Origin: Anabaena sp. FACHB-1237
GTDB lineage: Bacteria > Cyanobacteriota > Cyanobacteriia > Cyanobacteriales > Nostocaceae
Length of the DNA: 64,000 bases
Direction: 5' to 3'
Assembly: GCF_014696225.1 (NCBI RefSeq)
Contig: NZ_JACJPV010000007.1
Location: forward strand, 90,780-154,779
The position numbers and the translations under genes are program-made. Numbering within the stretch: the stretch's first letter is position 1; the number at the start of each line of letters is the position of its first letter. Under the pieces are notes generated by a model. The model was not told the DNA's origin. It worked only from the letters and a program-made list of their open reading frames with translations, and searched no databases. This document shows, in pieces, positions 1 through 8,189 of the stretch.

Positions 1-115
1 AACCTGAATCTATTAATTCTGGTTGTGCTTCCAAAACTTCTGGTTCTTGACCATTTGGACATTGTAGAAGTTCATCAATTAAATTAAAATATTGTGTTTG
101 GCGTTCTTGTGTCAT
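1..115 (-). CDS. Partial cyanobacterial ORF, N-terminus only
   Basis: An open frame starts with ATG at 113-115 on the minus strand and runs off the left edge. The 38 visible residues begin MTQERQTQYFNLIDELLQC and continue with a PNGQEPE stretch. This resembles the start of large cyanobacterial TPR/CHAT-type proteins, which often open with a similar 'Y-NLI--LL-CP-G-EPE' segment. That link is from memory of the family, not a search. Only the N-terminus lies here, so no function can be assigned. Confidence 0.55.
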   Translation of the reverse strand, partial: MTQERQTQYFNLIDELLQCPNGQEPEVLEAQPELIDSG

Positions 116-309
116 GGTAATTTACTTTATGGTGAGTAAGTGAAAATTCATCAAAATTAGCAAAATTAGTCTAAATAATTGTTACCAATTAATCAAACTT
201 TAATAAATAAAAAAGTCAGAAAATGATATTTTAGCTAACCACTCATAGCTGACTCTTGAGTGCAGGGTGAAAATTCTTTATTCTGACTTGGTGACTCCTG
301 ATTCCTAAA

Positions 310-738
310 TCATTGTTCAATACTTTGCTGCCACATTCTTTCTAACAAAGCAATTTGTGATTTTAAAACTGCACTACGATAGATTAAATATCTATCATAA
401 CCAATAATCATCACACCAATAAAAATAGGTATTCCTAAAAATAACCATTGTATAATTGTCAGGAAATTATGTTTATTAAAAAAACGCTGAATCTTATACA
501 ATAAATTATCTTGAGATTTCCTCACTGGAGATACAAAAGATTCCAGATTGAAAGATGTTCCTGTGGTAGATAAAGATTGAGAACCTATATTAATCTTTGG
601 GGATTCACAGGATAAATTCTGTGTTTTAACTAACTCTCTTTGCCCTAAAACTACACCAATTATTAATATTGATGGTGAAATTAATGCTAAAGTTACTAAA
701 CCAACTGTTAGCGCGTTTAAAAGTTTAATTTTCATCAT
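310..738 (-). CDS. Small membrane protein of unknown function
   Basis: The 142-residue product has two hydrophobic segments, one at about residues 8-32 that could be a signal anchor and one at about 95-115. A polar loop with Ser/Thr-rich sequence lies between them, and the C-terminal tail is charged and ends in a short amphipathic helix. I do not recognise a family. It sits alone between the partial ORF at the left edge and a 790-bp spacer, with cysK on the other strand beyond. A small membrane protein is all the sequence supports. Confidence 0.55.
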   Translation of the reverse strand: MMKIKLLNALTVGLVTLALISPSILIIGVVLGQRELVKTQNLSCESPKINIGSQSLSTTGTSFNLESFVSPVRKSQDNLLYKIQRFFNKHNFLTIIQWLFLGIPIFIGVMIIGYDRYLIYRSAVLKSQIALLERMWQQSIEQ

Positions 739-1529
739 AATTATCTGAGAATTATCATAAGAAAAATGATTTTAGTAGACTCAGACACATTTTTTGTGAA
801 AAAACCTGCTGAGAAAAATAGAAAATTTTTAGAAAACTTTTCATAAAATTTTTCCAATAAATCTCACTGTTTAGTTAGAATGAATACGGAAATAGAGAGT
901 TAAGAAGTCCCCCCTAATTCCAGAGACTTGCATCTCAAGAACTTCGGGGGGTAGAGGGGAATCTCTGCGTAAATCCTATATGCTTTATATCAGTTGCTTT
1001 TTTTAGAAAAATTAAAGTACCCCAAATTAAAATTATTAGAATTATTAAAAAACTACTCAAAGCCTCAAACATTTATGAAATAAGCAAAATAAAAAATATT
1101 TGGTGTGGGGGTGCTAGTATTTTTCTTGGAGGGGACTAGCATTTTTGGGGGGGGAGGACGGGCAAATTTGTACTCAACTCTCTAACAATCGAACATCTTT
1201 ATTAAAGGTACTTGTAGGTCAATTCATGGAGTTAATTTCGAGTAAAATTGAGTGAAGTTGAGTGAAAATTGTACTCAAATTACAGCATTTCCTGACAAAT
1301 ATAAACTGAGAATACCTTCAATAATCAAAAATACAATTAGGATTTTATAAATAGTAGTCTAGGCATCTTGCGAGCTAATTTGTGTTATAAATTGTATTAA
1401 TTGCTTATTTATAATAACCATTAAATTATATAATCAATAACAAATATAAGGTTTTGAAAATTTACAGTATTAATTGACTAAAATCTGATAAAATCAAGAT
1501 CAATACTTATAAATTTCTGAGGTTAATAA
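739..1529. other. Spacer upstream of cysK, with G-run segment
   Basis: No convincing gene is seen in this 790-bp AT-rich stretch. It holds a G-rich segment at 1103-1162 with runs of five, four and eight G and an inverted repeat (GCTAGT at 1113-1118, ACTAGC at 1135-1140). At 1229-1275 there are short repeats of the type GAGTGAAAATT/GTACTC. The cysK promoter must lie in the right half, but I cannot place it. Confidence 0.5.
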
Positions 1530-2471
1530 ATGAGAATTGCTAAAGATGTAACAGAATTAATTGGAAATACTCCCTTAATTCAACTTAATAAAATTCCCCA
1601 AAGTGAAGGAGTAGTAGCGAGAATATTGGTAAAATTAGAAAGTATGAATCCTGCGGCTTCTGTTAAAGATAGAATTGGTGTAAGTATGGTTATTTCCGCA
1701 GAGAAAGAAGGTTTAATTTCTCCTGGAAAAACAATTTTAGTAGAACCAACTTCGGGTAATACTGGTATTGCCTTAGCGATGGTGGCTGCTGCTAAAGGTT
1801 ATCGCCTAATCTTAACTATGCCAGAAACCATGAGTCAAGAAAGAAGGGCAATGTTAAAAGCCTATGGTGCAATTTTAGAATTAACACCTGGAACTGAAGG
1901 AATGCGCGGAGCAATTAACAAAGCAGAGGAAATTGTCGCTAATACTCCTAATGCTTTTATGTTACAACAATTCCGTAATCCAGCCAACCCTAAAATTCAC
2001 AGAGAAACCACTGCTGAAGAAATTTGGCATGATACAGAAGGTAAGATAGATATCTTTATTTCTGGTGTAGGAACTGGAGGAACAATTACAGGAGTGGCAG
2101 AAGTTTTAAAACAGCGTAAACCTGATGTGAAAATTATTGCAGTCGAACCGGAAAATAGTCCTGTTCTTTCTGGAGGTAAACCAGGATCTCATAAAATTCA
2201 AGGAATAGGTGCGGGTTTTGTTCCTGATGTTTTAAAAACAGATTTAATTGATGAAATAGTATTAGTTAATGATCAAAATGCGATCGCTTATGGTAGAAGA
2301 TTAGCTAGGGAAGAAGGACTATTATCTGGTATATCTTCTGGTGCGGCTTTATGTGCTGCAATTGAAGTGGGTAAACGTCCAGAAAATGCTGGTAAATTAA
2401 TAGTCATAATTCAACCTTCTTTTGGTGAACGTTATTTAAGTACCGTCTTGTTTCAAGACTTAATGAGTTAA
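1530..2471 (+). CDS. cysK: Cysteine synthase (O-acetylserine sulfhydrylase)
   Basis: This PLP enzyme makes cysteine from O-acetylserine and sulfide. The 313-residue product has the usual fold-type II landmarks: the ELIGNTPL start, the PLP lysine in [10 protein letters not shown] (about residue 45), the substrate loop [11 protein letters not shown], the glycine-rich [10 protein letters not shown] phosphate cup, and GISSGA near the C-terminus. The length fits the family. The ATG at 1530 is preceded by GAGG at a suitable distance. A strong GC hairpin directly after the stop probably ends the transcript, so the gene is likely monocistronic. CysM-type specificity is possible but the motifs look like CysK. 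Confidence 0.95.
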   Translation: MRIAKDVTELIGNTPLIQLNKIPQSEGVVARILVKLESMNPAASVKDRIGVSMVISAEKEGLISPGKTILVEPTSGNTGIALAMVAAAKGYRLILTMPETMSQERRAMLKAYGAILELTPGTEGMRGAINKAEEIVANTPNAFMLQQFRNPANPKIHRETTAEEIWHDTEGKIDIFISGVGTGGTITGVAEVLKQRKPDVKIIAVEPENSPVLSGGKPGSHKIQGIGAGFVPDVLKTDLIDEIVLVNDQNAIAYGRRLAREEGLLSGISSGAALCAAIEVGKRPENAGKLIVIIQPSFGERYLSTVLFQDLMS

Positions 2472-2479
2472 TAAAATAT

Positions 2480-2508
2480 AGATCCCCGACTTAAGAAGTC
2501 GGGGATCT
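2480..2508. terminator. GATCCCCGACTT-type hairpin after cysK
   Basis: An almost perfect inverted repeat, AGATCCCCGACTT paired with AAGTCGGGGATCT, begins 9 bp after the cysK stop. The same hairpin family recurs at 5697, 7150, 36833 and 39537, mostly just beyond gene ends, which suggests a repeated element used as a terminator. Confidence 0.7.
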
Positions 2509-2613
2509 GTCGGTTAGTAATTTGCGGAAATTAGTAGCCCCAAACGGATATATTTTATTGAACAGGAAATTAAATATTTATTTGTGAAACAATTAATTTT
2601 AGTTTTACCTTTA

Positions 2614-2692
2614 CAGCAGATTCCATCTACATGAGGCAGACTATGAACACAGCAAGATGCCTGTGTTACAAGGGTTTTATCATTAACATCTT
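2614..2692 (+). repeat. Family A inverted-repeat element, truncated copy
   Basis: This is the left 79 bp of the element present in full at 21058-21161 and 34543-34646. It starts CAGCAGATTCC, preceded by TA, and runs through the AAGATGCCTGTGTTACAAGG core. The right terminal repeat is missing or too diverged to see. Confidence 0.7.
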
Positions 2693-2775
2693 TTGATTTA
2701 TATCTTCATCAGAAATACATATTCCGCGTAATTACTGGTATAAAAACAGGCAAGATGCCTGTGATACTGGTTAAC

Positions 2776-3342
2776 CTAATCATACAACCATGTATTTTTA
2801 CCAAAGTCTTCTTTATTAGATTCTGGTTTTTCCTTCATCACTGGTAATTGTCGGTGATCTTTTTTATAGTGTGATTGTGCTGGATGATAAATATCTTTTT
2901 TGACTATTGCTGGTGGTGCGGTTGGTTGTTTTAACAATTCAATTTCTTCCAGTAAATTAGAATTAGAATGGGCTAATTGCAAAGCTGTTTTTTTAGTTTC
3001 ATCTAATTCTTGATTTAACTTTTCTGTGAATGCTTGTTTTTCGGCTAAGGCTATTTGTAAATCATTAACTTGTTGTTGTAATGCCATTCCTTTTTCTTGT
3101 AAGGTAATAATAGTATCTTGCAAATCTTTGATTTTTGCTAATAATCGAGATTCTTGTACACTAATAAAATCACTTGCGGTACTTTGGGTAATATCTTGTG
3201 TCACTGTTGCTGTTTCTTTCACTGGTTCTGCTGCAATTTCTATTACAGAGTCAGTGGAGGAAGGTGTATATTTTTGGGCTTGGGTTTGTGTCTCTATTTG
3301 CGCTTCTGCTTGAATTAAGTCAGCTAATTTTTTCCTAGCCAT
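2776..3342 (-). CDS. Coiled-coil protein next to nblS
   Basis: From the ATG at 3342 the product is 188 residues, starting MARKKLADLIQAEAQ. The middle (about residues 60-140) is a long Gln/Leu/Glu-rich coiled coil, and the tail is polar and basic. I chose this start because GGAG lies about 10 nt upstream. The frame is open to 3504, but that extension is the translation of a family B repeat and does not look like protein. The gene lies 220 bp downstream of nblS on the same strand and could be cotranscribed. Function unknown; a conserved cyanobacterial hypothetical is my guess. Confidence 0.7.
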   Translation of the reverse strand: MARKKLADLIQAEAQIETQTQAQKYTPSSTDSVIEIAAEPVKETATVTQDITQSTASDFISVQESRLLAKIKDLQDTIITLQEKGMALQQQVNDLQIALAEKQAFTEKLNQELDETKKTALQLAHSNSNLLEEIELLKQPTAPPAIVKKDIYHPAQSHYKKDHRQLPVMKEKPESNKEDFGKNTWLYD

Positions 3343-3431
3343 GATTTTATTTACTCCAATAATATGATGATTATACCAAAAATCGGTTACTGAATATAAA
3401 AAGTTAATTACCAGCGAATATAATTCGCTAC

Positions 3432-3498
3432 TAAGCTGTTGTGCTTTTAATTTGGATAATAGATGCAAGCAAGATGCTTGCACTACTGTAATTTTAGT
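3432..3498 (+). repeat. Family B inverted-repeat element, partial copy
   Basis: The segment begins TAAGCTGTTGTGC and contains the AAGCAAGATGCTTG palindrome, as in the 104-bp copies at 24600, 30802, 36870 and 39776, but the right third is diverged. It lies between nblS and the coiled-coil gene. Confidence 0.7.
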
Positions 3499-3561
3499 GA
3501 CCACCTGCGTAGCTAGGTTTTGTCTGTGTAAATAGGATTTCTACTTATCAAGTATCAAGTA

Positions 3562-5523
3562 TCAATTCTTCTCTTCTTCCTCAAATAATTCTAAATCAAA
3601 CCAAAATGTAGTACCAATACCCACTTCACTCACTAAATTAACTTGGCTATGATGTCTATCAATAATATTCCTGACAATTGATAAACCTAAACCAGTTCCT
3701 TCTAAGGTATGTACTCTATTTTCTACTCGGAAAAAACGATCAAATATGGCTTCTTGATCTTCTGGTGCAATACCAATTCCCGTATCACTAATTTCTATTC
3801 TCACTTTACCTGCTTGCCGTGAAGATGAATTTAATTGATAAGCACGAATAACTACTTTACCACCAGCAGGAGTGAATTTTAAGGCATTACCAATTAAGTT
3901 ACCAAAAACTTGCAGTAATAAATCATAATTGCCTAAAATCAGTGGTAAATTAGCTGTTAATTCTTGCAATAATTCAATTTCTTTTTCTTTAGCGTTTAAT
4001 TGATAGGTTCTTAATGTTTGTTCTATGGCTTGGGATAAGTCAACTTTATCAAAGTTGTAGGTTTTTCCAGATTCTAATTTTGATAAGTCTAACACATCAT
4101 TAACTAAACGAGTTAATCTATCTGTTTCGTTATTTACTGTTTGCAAAAAGTCTTTTCTTTCTTCTAAACTTAAATCTTCGGCATAATCATGTAAGGTTTC
4201 TATATAGGTTTTGATATTAAATAATGGTGTGCGTAATTCATGGGAAATGTTGCTAATAAATTGACTTTTTGCCTCATTTAGTTCTACTTCACGGGTGATA
4301 TCTTGCACGGTAATAGCGATGCCTTTAATACTTTCTCTTTGTAAGTCTAAGACGGTGGTTAATAAAATTCTCACTGTGCGATCGCTATGCTCGCCATAGG
4401 TATCACTGGGTTTGTTTAAAGGTATTCTAAATTCGGCACTTTCACATTCATTATTAGCCATTTCATATAAGGTTCTGGTAATTTCCATTTGCACTGTTTG
4501 GGGTAAATTATGCAAGATGTTATCACCAATAACTTCTGTAGCTTCCCAACCAAAAATTCTCCTAGCTGTAGGATTAACCAAGACTACTTGCATATTATTA
4601 TCAATCAATACTGCACCATCGGCAATTGTGGAAACTAAGGTTTCTAATTTGGCTTTTTCGGCTGTTAATTCCTCTATGTTTTGTTCTTCATAACTTTCTA
4701 ATTTTTCTGCCATTTCATTAAAGCTCAAAATTAATTCTCCTAATTCTCCTCCCAATGGTAAATCTATTCTTTGCTTAAAATTTCCGGCGGCTATTTGTTT
4801 GACTCCCACTAATAATTCTTTGATGGGTTTTGTAATGGTTAAAGCATTAATTACGCCAGCCAAAATTACCATTACCCAAATAGTAATAAATACTGCAATT
4901 GTCACATCACGAGTTAAATTACTAGAAATTACTGCGGTTTGGTTTGGGTTAATACCAACTGCTAATACTCCTATATATTTATTATTTACTATTAAAGGAA
5001 CAAATACGTCAGTAACAGCACCATCGGGTGTATTATGTTGTCTAACTAATGGTTGATCTGTATTTGCAGGATAATCTTCTGGTAGTTGAATACGACGTTT
5101 AATAGTTAAAGAATTTTCTACTTCTGGTTCCCAAAAAGGAATACCAAAAAATATTTTTCCAGTTTCATCTGCATACAACAAATAACGCACGCTGGATGTG
5201 GTGCTGTAAAATCGTTGGGAAAATTGCGCTACTGCTGTTAAGTTATGATCTGCGATTAAAGGAGTAACGTTAGCGGCTAATAGCAGTCCTAAATCACGTC
5301 CAAATCGGGTATCATTGAGACGTGCATCTTGTTGAATGGTATTAACTGCCCAAAAGGTTAAACCACTCATCACAAGGGAAACCATGAGGGTAGCAACAGC
5401 TAAAAGTTTGGTTTGTAAGGTAAATTCAGACCACCAATTACCCATAGTTGTGGTAATGGCAGTTATGGCTTTAGATGTACTAGAAGCAAAGGCTTCGCGG
5501 AAGTTTCTGAAAATAACTAGCAT
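3562..5523 (-). CDS. nblS: Sensor histidine kinase NblS (Hik33/DspA type)
   Basis: NblS/Hik33 is the conserved cyanobacterial membrane kinase for high light, nutrient and cold stress; it controls phycobilisome degradation and photosynthesis genes. The 653-residue product has a first membrane helix near residues 38-60, a periplasmic sensor domain, a second helix near 206-230, a HAMP segment, a PAS domain (about 295-400), and the H-box SHELRTPLFNIKTY near residue 428. The ATP-binding N box (NLIGNALKFTP), DTGIGIAPED and GTGLGLSIV follow, ending at the C-terminus. All phosphotransfer motifs are intact. The order and length match known NblS proteins. Its response regulator is not in the window. 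Confidence 0.93.
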   Translation of the reverse strand: MLVIFRNFREAFASSTSKAITAITTTMGNWWSEFTLQTKLLAVATLMVSLVMSGLTFWAVNTIQQDARLNDTRFGRDLGLLLAANVTPLIADHNLTAVAQFSQRFYSTTSSVRYLLYADETGKIFFGIPFWEPEVENSLTIKRRIQLPEDYPANTDQPLVRQHNTPDGAVTDVFVPLIVNNKYIGVLAVGINPNQTAVISSNLTRDVTIAVFITIWVMVILAGVINALTITKPIKELLVGVKQIAAGNFKQRIDLPLGGELGELILSFNEMAEKLESYEEQNIEELTAEKAKLETLVSTIADGAVLIDNNMQVVLVNPTARRIFGWEATEVIGDNILHNLPQTVQMEITRTLYEMANNECESAEFRIPLNKPSDTYGEHSDRTVRILLTTVLDLQRESIKGIAITVQDITREVELNEAKSQFISNISHELRTPLFNIKTYIETLHDYAEDLSLEERKDFLQTVNNETDRLTRLVNDVLDLSKLESGKTYNFDKVDLSQAIEQTLRTYQLNAKEKEIELLQELTANLPLILGNYDLLLQVFGNLIGNALKFTPAGGKVVIRAYQLNSSSRQAGKVRIEISDTGIGIAPEDQEAIFDRFFRVENRVHTLEGTGLGLSIVRNIIDRHHSQVNLVSEVGIGTTFWFDLELFEEEEKN

Positions 5524-5696
5524 CTTAAAATACAGTTGTTAGTAGTTTGTGGTTTTTCACCTAACAAATCAAAATTAACAGTTAATTGCCCAAATATGCT
5601 AGGAATATACTAGAAATTAGAATTTACAGTTATATTTATAACATAGTCTATAAATAACATTACGGGAAATAATGGTAATTTTGTGAAATGATTTCA

Positions 5697-5726
5697 GATC
5701 CCCGACTTCTCTAAGAAGTGGGGGAT
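5697..5726. terminator. Hairpin after the MltA-like gene
   Basis: GATCCCCGACTTCT pairs with AGAAGTGGGGGAT. It lies 16 bp beyond the stop of the minus-strand gene at 5742 and belongs to the repeated hairpin family seen at 2480 and 39537. Confidence 0.65.
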
Positions 5727-5741
5727 ATTATTTATTATTCC

Positions 5742-7052
5742 CTAGTTTTTCACTAAAATATAGGCATTGGTATATTCTGGTAATTTCTGAATATAACGAT
5801 TAAATTCTCTTGTACTAGCAAATGTACCTGCTAAAAAATCTAGTTGATAGAGATTAGGTAAAAACGCACCTCCTGTATCTGCTATGACTCCCATTTTTAA
5901 CTGTTTATTTTTCCCTTGATTATCTTCTATGACGATAATTCTTCCTAAGCCAATATTTAACACATCTCCTGCAAATGTGACTCCTGGTTTAATAGATATT
6001 TTAGCATCTATTTTATGTCCATAACCTTTAATGGAATCCACTTCTTTAAAGTACCAATATCGTTTTTGATCTGTGGGTTTTAAACCTTTGATATAAGACA
6101 TTCCATTATTTTTATCTACATTTAAAAATTCCTGAGTTCCATCTGTGAATTTAACTAATACTGTTCCCTGCATTAATGCCGCTTCTAAACCGTTTCTAGT
6201 TAAATAAGCAATGGGTTTAACTTTCCCAAATTCTTTACCTCCTGGTTCATAAATGCCCGATAATACATCTTGTTTAGTGTATTTAGTATAGAATTTCTCT
6301 TGTTTTAATTCATCTTTTAACGCATAAATTGGCGTATTGAATTTTGCTGTTTTTGTCCGTGAACCAGGATGAATAAATGCTGCATATTTGGTAATTCTGA
6401 GTTTTTGTTGTTGGGGATTTTCTGGGTTATGCGCTGACCATTTGATCACCCGAAAATTATTGTTAATAAATTGGGGATCTTGTAATCTGGTAACACGATT
6501 ATTACCTATATCTTCTTGCAAAACAACAATCATAAAATCTAATGTTTTCAAAATATCTTTAACTGTTATTCCTTGGGTAATTAATATTCCTATACGTTGT
6601 ACATCAGGATCTTCTTGACTATGTTCTGCAAAGTATTTTCTGGTATTTGTCAGTACGGTTAATAAATCTTGCTGATTAAAGTTAATTGGATTATTGGGTA
6701 ATTTTCCAGGAGTTAAAACTTGATTACTATTAACACTATATTTATATTCTTGCCATTCATTAATTACTGAATATAAGGTTGTTTTTTGATTGTTTTTATC
6801 TTGTTTATCTTTTGGTTGAGATGTAGTTGCTACTGCTGTAATTACAGGTTTATTGATGCTATTTTCAGTTAAATTTGTGGGAACTGTGCTAAATATATTT
6901 TCTATATTTTCTTGGATGTTTTCAGGGTTTTTGACTCTGGTATTTTGTGCAGTTTGATAATTTTGATAAGCATGATAACTACCAATATTAATAAACAATA
7001 ATGTAGTGATACCTAATGTTATTTGAAATTTGGGATTAAGAAAAATATTCAT
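5742..7052 (-). CDS. MltA-like (3D domain) murein lytic transglycosylase
   Basis: The product would cleave the peptidoglycan sugar backbone in the periplasm. Residues 10-28 form a signal anchor. After a polar, low-complexity linker (about 30-95) comes a domain with SGIYEPGGKEF (resembling the TGYYEP segment of MltA) and then AYLTRNGLEAALMQGTVLV. Near the C-terminus is ADTGGAF followed by QLDF, which matches the Asp-containing 3D barrel of MltA. At 436 residues it is a normal length for cyanobacterial members. The family call rests on motif recognition only. The hairpin at 5697 follows the stop, and the gene is probably transcribed alone. Confidence 0.7.
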   Translation of the reverse strand: MNIFLNPKFQITLGITTLLFINIGSYHAYQNYQTAQNTRVKNPENIQENIENIFSTVPTNLTENSINKPVITAVATTSQPKDKQDKNNQKTTLYSVINEWQEYKYSVNSNQVLTPGKLPNNPINFNQQDLLTVLTNTRKYFAEHSQEDPDVQRIGILITQGITVKDILKTLDFMIVVLQEDIGNNRVTRLQDPQFINNNFRVIKWSAHNPENPQQQKLRITKYAAFIHPGSRTKTAKFNTPIYALKDELKQEKFYTKYTKQDVLSGIYEPGGKEFGKVKPIAYLTRNGLEAALMQGTVLVKFTDGTQEFLNVDKNNGMSYIKGLKPTDQKRYWYFKEVDSIKGYGHKIDAKISIKPGVTFAGDVLNIGLGRIIVIEDNQGKNKQLKMGVIADTGGAFLPNLYQLDFLAGTFASTREFNRYIQKLPEYTNAYILVKN

Positions 7053-7149
7053 AAGTGATGATGGGAAAAGGTAAGGATGAAAGTAGATATATTTTTGATT
7101 TTACAGCAAAATGAGCAATTCAACCGGAACAATAAGAAAAATTTTTCTG

Positions 7150-7182
7150 AGATCCTCCACTTCTTAAAAAAGTGGAGGATCT
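7150..7182. terminator. Hairpin with compensatory changes after the PxcA-like gene
   Basis: AGATCCTCCACTTCTT pairs with AAGTGGAGGATCT. Compared with GATCCCCGACTT copies elsewhere, both arms changed together and pairing is kept. It lies 16 bp past the stop of the minus-strand gene at 7198. Confidence 0.65.
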
Positions 7183-7197
7183 AGTAGGTTGCTATTA

Positions 7198-8049
7198 TTA
7201 ATCATCCATTTCTTTTAAGGTAGCAAGTGCTGAGGGAGATAAACGACTAAGATAACGGAAAATCCAATATTTAAAAATAGTATCTAAGATTACGGGAAAT
7301 GTGGCAATAAATAGAAATATATAGTTAGTATTTGCTGTAATTCCTAAGTGTTCTGCTATTCCTTCTAGTATTACTTCCCATCCATGTGGAGAGTGAAAAC
7401 CGACAAATATATCTGTTAATAATATAATGAGAAATGCTTTAGCACTATCACTTAATCCATAAACAATTTTATCTAGTACATATTGGACATAAATAATATC
7501 TTTTTTGTTCAAGATAATGACTAAGGTAAAGGTAATTAAAGATAAGAGATCCGCGAAAATATTACTAATGGCATTAATACTTTCTTCTCGAAATTTAGCG
7601 GCTATTTCTTGGGCTTTTTCTTTAATTTTCTCCTGTTTTTTATCTGGAGTCAGATGTTCTTGTGGATGTAATAATTGCTGAAATTTCAGTTCTGATGTGA
7701 ATATTTTCAACTCATGTAAGGCTTTTTCTTCCATGTCTGAATTGAGAAAAATTTGTGTGATATGTTCATGATTAACTTTTTCAATAATGGGAATAAATAG
7801 TACTTGTTTAGATAGTTTTTGGGTTAATAAAGGTACAAGAACTAGCATAATAAAAAATCTAGTGGCTATGATTGTTCTTTGGCGAGAAATGCGATATTTA
7901 TTGAGAAATTCTATATCTGCTTCCGCTGAAAAGTCATTAGCAATTTGTTTAAGAGTTCTACCAATTGATCTAGGGAATATACCTGTTTTGATAAATTTAA
8001 AGGGTTGGGAATAACCCTGATTATGGACTGAAGAAAATGGTTTTTTCAT
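7198..8049 (-). CDS. PxcA/CemA-family membrane protein (PxcL-like)
   Basis: PxcA and chloroplast CemA act in light-dependent proton extrusion and inorganic carbon uptake at the inner envelope or plasma membrane. The 283-residue product has the family C-terminus, including FVGFHSPHGWE, then FPVILDTIFKYWIFRYLSR and SPSALATL. Four hydrophobic segments are visible (about 65-85, 165-185, 205-220, 245-265), with a charged coiled region near 125-150. It is clearly shorter than typical PxcA of about 440 residues, so it fits the shorter PxcA-like (PxcL) group better. The family is secure; which paralogue it is remains an inference. Confidence 0.8.
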   Translation of the reverse strand: MKKPFSSVHNQGYSQPFKFIKTGIFPRSIGRTLKQIANDFSAEADIEFLNKYRISRQRTIIATRFFIMLVLVPLLTQKLSKQVLFIPIIEKVNHEHITQIFLNSDMEEKALHELKIFTSELKFQQLLHPQEHLTPDKKQEKIKEKAQEIAAKFREESINAISNIFADLLSLITFTLVIILNKKDIIYVQYVLDKIVYGLSDSAKAFLIILLTDIFVGFHSPHGWEVILEGIAEHLGITANTNYIFLFIATFPVILDTIFKYWIFRYLSRLSPSALATLKEMDD

Positions 8050-8189
8050 GGTTATCTAATAGGTAGAAATTAACTAGTGTTTTTGCTATTTTGTCTTGAA
8101 TAAAAATATCATTCACAGCAACAGTCATATATACCATAGATTTTACTGTTTATGGCTAATAGTTAATAGCTGATAGCTAAATACTACTA

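Noticed and set aside
1229..1290. GTACTCAAATTAC upstream of cysK as an NtcA site
   Set aside because: The spacing between GTA and TAC is seven, not eight, and no promoter box follows at the expected distance.
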